14,499 bases of DNA from assembly GCA_024404125.1 (NCBI GenBank), contig JAKSQL010000012.1, positions 1 through 14,499 on the forward strand. The letters are read 5' to 3'. The DNA comes from Clostridia bacterium. Its GTDB lineage: Bacteria; Bacillota; Clostridia; Oscillospirales; Acutalibacteraceae. Of the stretch, positions 6,908 through 13,222 are shown in pieces. Each line of letters opens with the position of its first letter. Position 1 is the stretch's first letter. A program made the position numbers and the translations under genes. Under the pieces are notes generated by a model. It had not been told where the DNA came from. It saw only the letters and a program-made list of their open reading frames with translations, and made no database searches.

Positions 6908-7897
6908 ATGGAAAAATACCAAAGTAAGTTAGATGTTCTTGAAACACAAAAAGCCATACGGTCGCTTCGTCATAAGTTTGAAGAAAACCTTTGCGATGCG
7001 TTGAACCTTACCCGCGCGTCTGCTCCGCTTTTTGTTAAAAAGAACAGCGGTCTTAATGACGATTTAAACGGTGTTGAGCGTCCCGTAAGTTTCGATATAC
7101 TTGAAACAGGCGAAGAGGTGGAGGTAGTTCACTCACTTGCAAAATGGAAACGTATGGCACTTAAAAAATACGGATTTAAGATGCATACGGGCCTTTATAC
7201 CGATATGAATGCCATTAGGCGTGACGAAAAGTGCGATGCAATACATTCGCTTTACGTTGACCAATGGGACTGGGAAAAGGTAATAGCAGAAGAGGATAGA
7301 ACCGAGGAGTATTTAAAGGACACCGTATCAAGAATTTATGCGGCGGTTTTAAATACGGCGGACAGTGTTGAGCGCAAATATCCCGACCTTAAAAACTATC
7401 TTCCGAGAAAAATAAAGTTTATTACAACCTATGAACTTGAAAAAAAGTATCCTTCCCTTACACCGAAAGAACGGGAAAACGAAGCGGCGAAAGAGTACGG
7501 CGCACTCTTTTTAATGCAGATAGGCGGGAAATTAAAGTCTGGCGAAAAGCATGACGGCAGAGCGCCTGATTATGACGATTGGAAACTAAACGGTGATATC
7601 ATTGTTTACAACAAGGTAACTAAAGCTGCGTTTGAACTGTCTTCTATGGGAATAAGGGTAGATAAAGAAAGTCTTTTAGAGCAACTTAAAAGCGAGGATA
7701 AACTTGACCGATTAAATCTGCCGTTCCATAAAGCACTTGTAAACGGCGAACTGCCGCTTACAATAGGCGGCGGCATAGGACAGTCGCGCCTTTGTATGCT
7801 TCTTTTGCAAAAGAAACACATAGGCGAAGTGCATTCTTCCGTTTGGCCTGAAAGCGAGATAAAGTACTGCAAAGGAAACGGAATAGAATTGCTGTAA
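6908..7897 (+). CDS. asnA: Aspartate--ammonia ligase (asparagine synthetase A)
   Basis: This 329-residue enzyme would make asparagine from aspartate, ammonia and ATP. It belongs to the class II synthetase-like AsnA family, not the glutamine-dependent AsnB family. Matches include LRHKFEENLCDALNLTRASAP near the N terminus, LYTDMNAIRRDE, IHSLYVDQWDWEKV, SMGIRV and the C-terminal LTIGGGIGQSRLCMLLL with HIGEVHSSVWP, all in the family order. Length is as expected. AAGGAG at 6897-6902 sits 5 bases before the ATG and overlaps the asnS stop codon. As second gene of the Asn T-box operon it should be induced when tRNA-Asn is uncharged. The gene ends only 7 bases before the -35 box of the next promoter. 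Confidence 0.95.
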   Translation: MEKYQSKLDVLETQKAIRSLRHKFEENLCDALNLTRASAPLFVKKNSGLNDDLNGVERPVSFDILETGEEVEVVHSLAKWKRMALKKYGFKMHTGLYTDMNAIRRDEKCDAIHSLYVDQWDWEKVIAEEDRTEEYLKDTVSRIYAAVLNTADSVERKYPDLKNYLPRKIKFITTYELEKKYPSLTPKERENEAAKEYGALFLMQIGGKLKSGEKHDGRAPDYDDWKLNGDIIVYNKVTKAAFELSSMGIRVDKESLLEQLKSEDKLDRLNLPFHKALVNGELPLTIGGGIGQSRLCMLLLQKKHIGEVHSSVWPESEIKYCKGNGIELL

Positions 7898-7904
7898 AAA
7901 ATGC

Positions 7905-7932
7905 TTGAAAAATTATTTTAAAATGGTATAAT
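7905..7932 (+). promoter_or_regulatory. Sigma-A promoter of the pheS-pheT operon
   Basis: TTGAAA (7905-7910) and TATAAT (7927-7932) are separated by 16 bases, with TG at 7924-7925 giving an extended -10. Transcription should start near 7939. The -35 box begins 7 bases after the asnA stop, and no terminator separates the two operons, so some read-through from asnA is expected. Confidence 0.85.
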
Positions 7933-7938
7933 AGTTTT

Positions 7939-8192
7939 CGTAAAATGCCATGACGAAGAAAAGTAGCGTGTTTTATGCTTTAAGAGAGGGTTTGCCGCGG
8001 CTGAAAGCAAACTTAAGAATTTAAAGCACGTGAAGTTCACTTCCGAGCAGTACCGCCGAAAAGTTTTGAGTAAGCGGTAACGGTTAAGCACCGTTAACGG
8101 CTTTTGGAGTGTTTGCTTTAAGGCGAAAATTACGGGTGGTACCGCGGAGTTAAAATTTTACTTCGTCCCTTTTGTAAGGGGCGAAGTTTTTT
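7939..8192 (+). promoter_or_regulatory. T-box leader, phenylalanine-specific (TTC specifier)
   Basis: This leader senses uncharged tRNA-Phe and controls pheS-pheT. Stem I begins with GAAGAAAAGTAG near 7954, and its specifier loop reads GTGAAG-TTC-ACTT with the TTC codon at 8036-8038. CGTG and CACG arms enclose the loop as in the Asn leader upstream. A Stem II helix TACCGC (8051-8056) / GCGGTA (8074-8079) and a Stem III hairpin AACGGT (8079-8084) / ACCGTT (8090-8095) can be drawn; they share one base, so the boundary is approximate. The T-box core GGGTGGTACCGCGGAG is at 8134-8149, with a TGGT bulge that fits a tRNA-Phe with discriminator A. The terminator follows. The 5' end is estimated from the promoter. 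Confidence 0.95.
8161..8192 (+). terminator. Regulated terminator of the Phe T-box
   Basis: CTTCGTCCCTT (8161-8171) pairs fully with AAGGGGCGAAG (8176-8186), with one G-U pair and a TTGT loop, and is followed by six Ts (8187-8192). It ends 6 bases before the pheS ribosome site. Its 5' arm CGTCCC can pair instead with the T-box region to form the antiterminator. Confidence 0.93.
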
Positions 8193-8198
8193 CATTTT

Positions 8199-8203
8199 GG
8201 AGG
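8199..8203 (+). promoter_or_regulatory. Ribosome binding site deciding the pheS start
   Basis: GGAGG is 5 bases before the ATG at 8209. An in-frame TTG at 8197 overlaps this site itself and so cannot be the start. Confidence 0.88.
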
Positions 8204-8208
8204 TAATT

Positions 8209-9228
8209 ATGAAAGAGAAATTGCTATCACTTAAAGAGGCGGCAAAAAATGCGATTATTGCCGCTAAAGACGAGCACGAAATTGACGAACTTCGTGTAAA
8301 GTATTTAGGCAAAAAGGGTGAACTTACGGCACTCCTTAAACAGATGGGCTCGCTTTCTCCCGAGGAACGTCCTGTTATGGGGCAACTTGTAAACGAGGCA
8401 AAACAGCATATAGAGGAACTGATAACAAGTAAGGCAACCGAGATGAAAAACAAGGCGACCGAACTTAAACTTAAAGCCGAAACGCTTGATATCACTCTGC
8501 CTGCAAAAACACAGTCGGCGGGAAAAATACATCCGCTTAATACAGTGCTTAACGATATGCTTGATATATTTCAGTCTATGGGGTTTGACGTGCTTGACGG
8601 TCCCGAGGTTGAAACCGACTATTACTGCTTTGAGTGTTTAAATGTTCCCGCAGACCACCCCGCAAGAGATATGCAGGATACTTTTTATCTTTCAAAGGAT
8701 ATTCTGCTTCGCACCCAAACCTCTGCTGCGCAGGCAAGGGTTATGCAGAACAATAAACCGCCTATAAGAATAGTTTGCCCCGGCAGAGTATTCAGGGCGG
8801 ACGAGGTTGATGCCACTCACTCTCCGGTATTCCATCAGATAGAGGGACTTGTAGTAGATAAAGGCATTACAATGTGCGATCTTAAAGGTGTGCTTGAACA
8901 GTTTGCACGCGAGATATACGGAAAAGATACCGCAGTTAAATTCCGTCCGTCATTCTTCCCGTTTACAGAGCCGTCTGTTGAGGTAGACGTTACCTGTTCG
9001 GAATGCGGCGGTAAGGGCTGCAGAGTTTGTAAAGGCACCGGTTGGATAGAAATTTTAGGTGCGGGTATGGTACATCCGAATGTACTCAGAAGTTGCGGAA
9101 TAGACCCCGAGGTTTATCAGGGATTCGCATTCGGTATAGGGCTTGACCGCATTACCACTACAAGATATAAGATAAGCGATATAAGACTTTTGTTCGAGAA
9201 CGATAAGCGTTTTCTCGAGCAGTTCTAA
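8209..9228 (+). CDS. pheS: Phenylalanine--tRNA ligase, alpha subunit
   Basis: This 339-residue protein is the catalytic subunit of the alpha2-beta2 PheRS that charges tRNA-Phe. The first 90 or so residues form the helical coiled-coil arm that contacts tRNA (LKEAAKN..., KQHIEELITSKATEMKNKA). The class II catalytic core follows: HPLNTVLNDMLDIFQSMGF (motif 1 region), DVLDGPEVETDYYCFE, RTQTSAAQARVM, motif 2 in CPGRVFRADEVDATHSPVFH, and motif 3 in GFAFGIGLDRI. The cysteine-rich segment CSECGGKGCRVCKGTGW before EILGAGMVHPNVL is normal for bacterial PheS. Length is typical. pheT starts 15 bases downstream, and both genes lie behind the Phe-specific T-box. Confidence 0.97.
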   Translation: MKEKLLSLKEAAKNAIIAAKDEHEIDELRVKYLGKKGELTALLKQMGSLSPEERPVMGQLVNEAKQHIEELITSKATEMKNKATELKLKAETLDITLPAKTQSAGKIHPLNTVLNDMLDIFQSMGFDVLDGPEVETDYYCFECLNVPADHPARDMQDTFYLSKDILLRTQTSAAQARVMQNNKPPIRIVCPGRVFRADEVDATHSPVFHQIEGLVVDKGITMCDLKGVLEQFAREIYGKDTAVKFRPSFFPFTEPSVEVDVTCSECGGKGCRVCKGTGWIEILGAGMVHPNVLRSCGIDPEVYQGFAFGIGLDRITTTRYKISDIRLLFENDKRFLEQF

Positions 9229-9243
9229 AAGGGGGAGAGAGTT

Positions 9244-11634
9244 ATGAAAATATCACTTAATCACCTTAAAAACTACGTTGAAATAAACGTTCCCGTTGAG
9301 GAAATGTGCGAAAAAATGGTAATGGCGGGATTCGAGGTTGAAAGCATAGAAAAGCAGGGTGATAACCTTGTTAACTGTGTCGTAGGTCAAATAAAAAAGA
9401 TAACTCCCCACGAAAACAGCGACCATTTGCAGATTTGTCAGATAGACGTAGGCAAGGAAGAACTTGTACAAATAGTTACGGGCGCGCAAAATATCAAAGA
9501 GGGCGATTTTGTACCCACTGCGCTCGATAACAGTTATTTGCCTAACGGCGCACATATCGTAGCGGGAAAACTCCGCGGTGTTGATTCTTTCGGTATGCTC
9601 TGCTCAGGCGAAGAGTTAGGTCTTACTGAGGCAGACTATGAGGGGGCAAGTGTTCACGGCATTTTAATTTTAAAGGGCGAACTTGAAACCGGTACGGATA
9701 TGCGTGAGATTTTAGGGCTTGACGATTATATTATCGACTTTAAGATTACCGCCAACCGTCCCGACTGCAACTGCTTTTTAGGCGTTGCCAAAGAAATATC
9801 GGTAGTTTTGGGCACCAAGTTTAAAGCACCCGAAACAAATTATAAAACTGTGGGCGGAAATGTTAAGGATTATATTGACGTTGAGGTTAAAAATTACGAA
9901 CTTTGCCCGAGATATATCGGTACGGTAGTTAAAAATCTGCGGATTAAACCGAGTCCCGACTGGATGCAAAAGGCGATAAGCGCATCGGGTATGAGACCTA
10001 TAAACAACATAGTTGATATAACCAATTTCGTAATGCTTGAAACAGGTCAACCTATGCATGCATTTAACTATAACGAACTTTCGGGTAAAAAAATAGTGGT
10101 AAGAAATGCGAACGCCGGTGAAAAAATCACCACACTTGACGGTAAGGATTACGAACTTACTACCGATATGCTTGTTATTGCGGACGGCGAAAAGCCCTCC
10201 TGCCTTGCAGGCATTATGGGTGGTAAAGAGAGCGAAATTGAGGATGATACCAAAGATTTGTTCCTTGAATCCGCAAAGTTTAAAAGAGATAATATCCGTC
10301 ATACCGCAAGGTCACTGGGTATCAGAACCGAAGCAAGCGGCAGATTTGAACGCGGTGTTGATATTATGAACACCGAGTATGCAACAAACCGCGCGCTTTC
10401 CTTAATATACGAACTTGACGCGGGCGATATAATTGACGGTAAGATAGACTGCAATAACGGCTTGCCAAAAGAGCGCATACTTACCGTAACCGCGCAGTCT
10501 GTTACCGACCTTTTGGGCGTTGATATTCCAACCGAGAAAATGGTGGAGATACTTAACTCGTTAGAACTTAAAACCACCGAAAAAGACGGTGTTCTTAAAG
10601 TGAACGTGCCCTCTATCCGCGATGACGTTGAGGGCAGAGCCGATATAGCCGAAGAGGTTATGCGCATTTACGGTTATGACCACATAGTAGGAACACCTAT
10701 GCGCGGTGACGTAAGACGAGGCACTAAACTTGACGAGCGCAACAAGGCAGATAAACTTAAAACTCTGCTTTGCGGTATGGGTATGTATGAGATTATGACC
10801 TATTCGTTCATATCCTCGGGCGCGATTGATACTTTGCTTCTCGATAAAAACGATGCCCGCCGTAATGCCATAAAGATTATAAATCCTTTGGGTGACGAAT
10901 ATTCAACACTTCGCACTCAACTTACAACAAGTATGCTCACCGTACTTTCAACCAACATTAACCGCAAGATAGAAAACGGCAGATTTTATGAGATAAGCAA
11001 GCGCTTTATCCCTCACTCACTTCCCGTAACCGAGCAACCCGACGAACTTGCAACAATGTCCATAGGCATTTACGGCAAGCAGGAAGATTTCTTCACCTTA
11101 AAGGGCATAATAGAGCAAATAATGAAACTTTTCGGTTCGCATACACAGTATGTTCGCTCAAGCGAGCCGTATCTCCATCCGGGAAGACAGGCAAGTTGCC
11201 TTGCAAACAATAAGCCGGTAGCGGTATTCGGCGAGGTGCATCCTGCAGTTGCCGCGTCTTACGATATCGAAAACCGCGTATACGTTGCCGAAATAGACCT
11301 CAGCGAACTTTATGCCGTAAACAAAAGAAAAGTCACTTATAAACCGCTTCCGAAATTCCCCGCGGTTGAGCGTGACTTTGCTATGCTTTGCGATATTGAT
11401 TTGCCGGTAGGCGATATAGAAAAGGCGATAACAAGCGGCGCAGGCAGACTGCTTGAAAAAGCGGAACTCTTTGATATATATGTCGGCTCACAGATACCCG
11501 AGGGCAAAAAGAGTGTTGCTTACAGCGTATGGCTCCGTTCAAACGAAGCAACCCTTACAGATGAACAAATAGATGCCGCTACCCAAAAAATTATTTCAAA
11601 TTTGGAAAAAATCGGCGCAACGCTCAGAAAATAG
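9244..11634 (+). CDS. pheT: Phenylalanine--tRNA ligase, beta subunit
   Basis: This 796-residue protein is the tRNA-binding and editing subunit of PheRS. Domains in order are an N-terminal segment (MKISLNHLKNYVEI), an OB-fold tRNA-binding domain at roughly 40-150 (VVGQIKKITPHENSDHLQIC, IVTGAQNIKEGD), the B3/B4 editing domain at roughly 200-370 (MRPINNIVDITNFVMLETG, PMHAFNYNEL), the RTEASGRFERGVD segment, the B5 domain around 400-475, a catalytically inactive class II-like core (DIAEEVMRIYGYDHI to about 690), and the C-terminal ferredoxin-like anticodon-binding domain at 700-796 (LPKFPAVERDFAM). The domain set is complete and the length is normal. A G-rich ribosome site (GGGGGAG at 9231-9237) precedes the ATG. 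It shares the T-box controlled transcript with pheS. No clear terminator follows; the next promoter begins 3 bases after the stop. Confidence 0.97.
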   Translation: MKISLNHLKNYVEINVPVEEMCEKMVMAGFEVESIEKQGDNLVNCVVGQIKKITPHENSDHLQICQIDVGKEELVQIVTGAQNIKEGDFVPTALDNSYLPNGAHIVAGKLRGVDSFGMLCSGEELGLTEADYEGASVHGILILKGELETGTDMREILGLDDYIIDFKITANRPDCNCFLGVAKEISVVLGTKFKAPETNYKTVGGNVKDYIDVEVKNYELCPRYIGTVVKNLRIKPSPDWMQKAISASGMRPINNIVDITNFVMLETGQPMHAFNYNELSGKKIVVRNANAGEKITTLDGKDYELTTDMLVIADGEKPSCLAGIMGGKESEIEDDTKDLFLESAKFKRDNIRHTARSLGIRTEASGRFERGVDIMNTEYATNRALSLIYELDAGDIIDGKIDCNNGLPKERILTVTAQSVTDLLGVDIPTEKMVEILNSLELKTTEKDGVLKVNVPSIRDDVEGRADIAEEVMRIYGYDHIVGTPMRGDVRRGTKLDERNKADKLKTLLCGMGMYEIMTYSFISSGAIDTLLLDKNDARRNAIKIINPLGDEYSTLRTQLTTSMLTVLSTNINRKIENGRFYEISKRFIPHSLPVTEQPDELATMSIGIYGKQEDFFTLKGIIEQIMKLFGSHTQYVRSSEPYLHPGRQASCLANNKPVAVFGEVHPAVAASYDIENRVYVAEIDLSELYAVNKRKVTYKPLPKFPAVERDFAMLCDIDLPVGDIEKAITSGAGRLLEKAELFDIYVGSQIPEGKKSVAYSVWLRSNEATLTDEQIDAATQKIISNLEKIGATLRK

Positions 11635-11637
11635 CAC

Positions 11638-11666
11638 TTGAAATTTAATTAAAAGCAGTATAAAAT
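11638..11666 (+). promoter_or_regulatory. Probable promoter of ireB
   Basis: TTGAAA (11638-11643) and TAAAAT (11661-11666, within TATAAAAT) are 17 bases apart. A transcript would begin near 11673, with a very short leader before the GAGAGG ribosome site. Read-through from pheT is also possible because no terminator is seen between the genes. Confidence 0.65.
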
Positions 11667-11688
11667 AAAGATATGAGAGGTGTTTGCT

Positions 11689-11934
11689 ATGAATGATAAG
11701 ACTATGACATTTTCCCTCGGAGACCAAACCGAGCAGGAAATAAGGCGCATACTTACCGAAGTTTACGATGCGCTCAAAGAAAAGGGCTATAACCCGATAA
11801 ATCAGATAGTAGGGTATATTCTTTCGGAAGACCCGACCTACATTACCACGCATAACAACGCCCGAAATCTTATAAGGCGTGTAGACCGCGACCTGCTTTT
11901 GCAGTCACTTGTAAGATATTATCTTACGGCATAA
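11689..11934 (+). CDS. ireB: IreB family regulatory phosphoprotein (UPF0297)
   Basis: This 81-residue protein matches the IreB/UPF0297 family of Bacillota. The core KEKGYNPINQIVGYILSEDPTYITTHNNARNLIR is nearly family consensus; the first half of it, YNPINQIVGY, is the clearest signature. In Enterococcus faecalis, IreB is a small dimeric protein phosphorylated on N-terminal threonines by the kinase IreK and acts negatively on cephalosporin resistance. This protein has Thr5 and Thr7 at its N terminus, which could be the equivalent sites; that is inference. I chose ATG at 11689, eight bases after GAGAGG (11675-11680); an in-frame GTG at 11680 overlaps the ribosome site and is rejected. Its usual neighbours (alaS, ruvX and the UPF0473 gene) are absent here: it stands alone with its own promoter and a strong terminator. 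Confidence 0.93.
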   Translation: MNDKTMTFSLGDQTEQEIRRILTEVYDALKEKGYNPINQIVGYILSEDPTYITTHNNARNLIRRVDRDLLLQSLVRYYLTA

Positions 11935-11951
11935 TCCTTTTAATAAAATTT

Positions 11952-11986
11952 AAGAGGCGACAGTTTTTACTGTCGCCTCTTTTCTT
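11952..11986 (+). terminator. Strong terminator between convergent genes, probably bidirectional
   Basis: AAGAGGCGACAGT (11952-11964) pairs perfectly with ACTGTCGCCTCTT (11969-11981) around a TTTT loop, and a T-rich tract follows on the + strand. It lies 17 bases after the ireB stop. On the - strand it lies about 20 bases beyond the stop of the lipoprotein gene and is followed by AAATTTTATT, so it may also serve that gene. Confidence 0.93.
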
Positions 11987-12000
11987 TTTCTTTTACTTGC

Positions 12001-13155
12001 TTAACCCTGCGCCTGCGGATATTCTATTTCTTTTACTTTAAACTGTTTTGTAGCGCTCTTGATTTCTTTTACTTTCAGGGCCTTTGCATACGCTTCCATA
12101 TCTTTTTCAAATTCTTCGCCCTTTATGGTTCTGCGAAGTGTGGTTTTAAATGAATCGTTTGAGAATATATTTTCGTCTGCATTGATATCTTTTTTAACTA
12201 CAAGTGATACACCTGCATCGTCGTCCTCATTTATAACCTTTACTTCGTCTGTTGCAAGCGCTTTTACTTCGTCAAAACGTTCGGACGCATATTCCGTACC
12301 TTCCGCACCTAAAATGTAGGGTTGAATATCTTCCTCGGTTGCTTCCTGTACCTCTTGACCGTCAGTCCCCTGAGTCTTCAAATACTCGTTGTAAACTTGT
12401 AAGAAAGTCTTTGTCTTTTTGGTAAGTGCCTCTGCCCAACCGTTAACAAGGTCGGCTTTTGCCTGCTTGTCGGCATCTTCAAGACCGTCATACGAAATGC
12501 TTATAAGGTTAACCGAAACAAACTTTTCGTTCATAACGGACTTAAGGTCTTCCTCTTTGATTTCCTTTTTACCGCTCGCGCCGTAAACGAAATCAAAGTA
12601 GCGGTTCTCATAATAAGAGGTGTAAAGATTACCCGAATATCCGAGCGAAGAAGAAATAAAGGTTTGCAAAACGCTGTCGTCACCTATAAACGCATAATCC
12701 TCAATATACTTTGTAAATGTGGCTTCGCTTACACCGTTCGGTTCAAAGAGTACCGAGAAAGAAGACCAGAATGCAGAAGCATACTGCTTTGCGGTGTTTT
12801 GAGCATCTTCCGTAAGTACAAGTTTGTTCTCTTTACAGAGTGTTTTAAATGCTGCTATATCGCGAAGGTTTTTAATAGCGGTATCTTTAACCCAATCGGT
12901 ATAAGATTTCTTGTCGATTTTTTCGGCATAATAATCTGTTGCGGTAGCGGTATCGGTAGTTTCGCTTGCCTTTGCCGCATCTACTTTGGCACGGGCGTGC
13001 ATATCGGCGTGAATTAACGCGCACTGATAATATGCCGAGGTAAATTCAACATCTCCGATTTTAACTGCTATCTCGTCTTTTTTATGGCAACCGCATACCG
13101 AAAGCAACATAAATATTGCAAGTACGATTGCCGCAACCTTTTTAAATGTTTTCAT
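12001..13155 (-). CDS. Lipoprotein resembling PrsA/SurA foldases, parvulin domain degenerate
   Basis: This 384-residue protein begins with a lipoprotein signal: KTFKK, a hydrophobic run from residue 7 to 20, then VCGC with the likely lipidated Cys at 23. It should sit on the outer face of the membrane. Residues 30-45 (VKIGDVEFTSAYYQCAL) resemble the start of SurA/PrsA N-terminal domains, followed by long helical stretches. From about 198, EIKEEDLKSVMNEKFVSVNLISIS looks like the lead into a parvulin domain, and DEVKVINEDDDAGVSLVVKKD (303-323) like its end, but the His of the usual HIL start and the His of the YGYHII end are Asn216 and Ser317 by my alignment, and no GGDLGWF segment is seen. Start: ATG at 13155 behind GGAGG; an in-frame earlier start would lack this site. 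It lies downstream of mfd, where some clostridia, as I recall, carry prsA-like genes. Family assignment is tentative; a chaperone role is inference. Confidence 0.7.
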   Translation of the reverse strand: MKTFKKVAAIVLAIFMLLSVCGCHKKDEIAVKIGDVEFTSAYYQCALIHADMHARAKVDAAKASETTDTATATDYYAEKIDKKSYTDWVKDTAIKNLRDIAAFKTLCKENKLVLTEDAQNTAKQYASAFWSSFSVLFEPNGVSEATFTKYIEDYAFIGDDSVLQTFISSSLGYSGNLYTSYYENRYFDFVYGASGKKEIKEEDLKSVMNEKFVSVNLISISYDGLEDADKQAKADLVNGWAEALTKKTKTFLQVYNEYLKTQGTDGQEVQEATEEDIQPYILGAEGTEYASERFDEVKALATDEVKVINEDDDAGVSLVVKKDINADENIFSNDSFKTTLRRTIKGEEFEKDMEAYAKALKVKEIKSATKQFKVKEIEYPQAQG

Positions 13156-13160
13156 AATTG

Positions 13161-13165
13161 CCTCC
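13161..13165 (-). promoter_or_regulatory. Ribosome binding site deciding the lipoprotein start
   Basis: GGAGG on the - strand, 5 bases before the ATG at 13155. Together with the signal peptide that begins at that ATG, it rules out the longer frame reaching 13239. Confidence 0.88.
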
Positions 13166-13186
13166 AATAATGAATTATTTATATAG

Positions 13187-13215
13187 ATTATATAACAATA
13201 AAAGGTAAAAGTCCA
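13187..13215 (-). promoter_or_regulatory. Probable promoter of the lipoprotein gene
   Basis: On the - strand TATAAT (13192 down to 13187) lies 17 bases after TGGACT (13215 to 13210), a 4-of-6 match to the -35 consensus. It falls in the 67-base gap after the mfd stop, so the gene can be expressed separately as well as by read-through from mfd. Confidence 0.6.
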
Positions 13216-13222
13216 TACTTTT

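Noticed and set aside
9778..10302. A 174-codon open frame on the - strand inside pheT
   Set aside because: It lies wholly within the conserved pheT coding sequence, has no ribosome site I can see, and its translation shows no family motif. It is a shadow frame.
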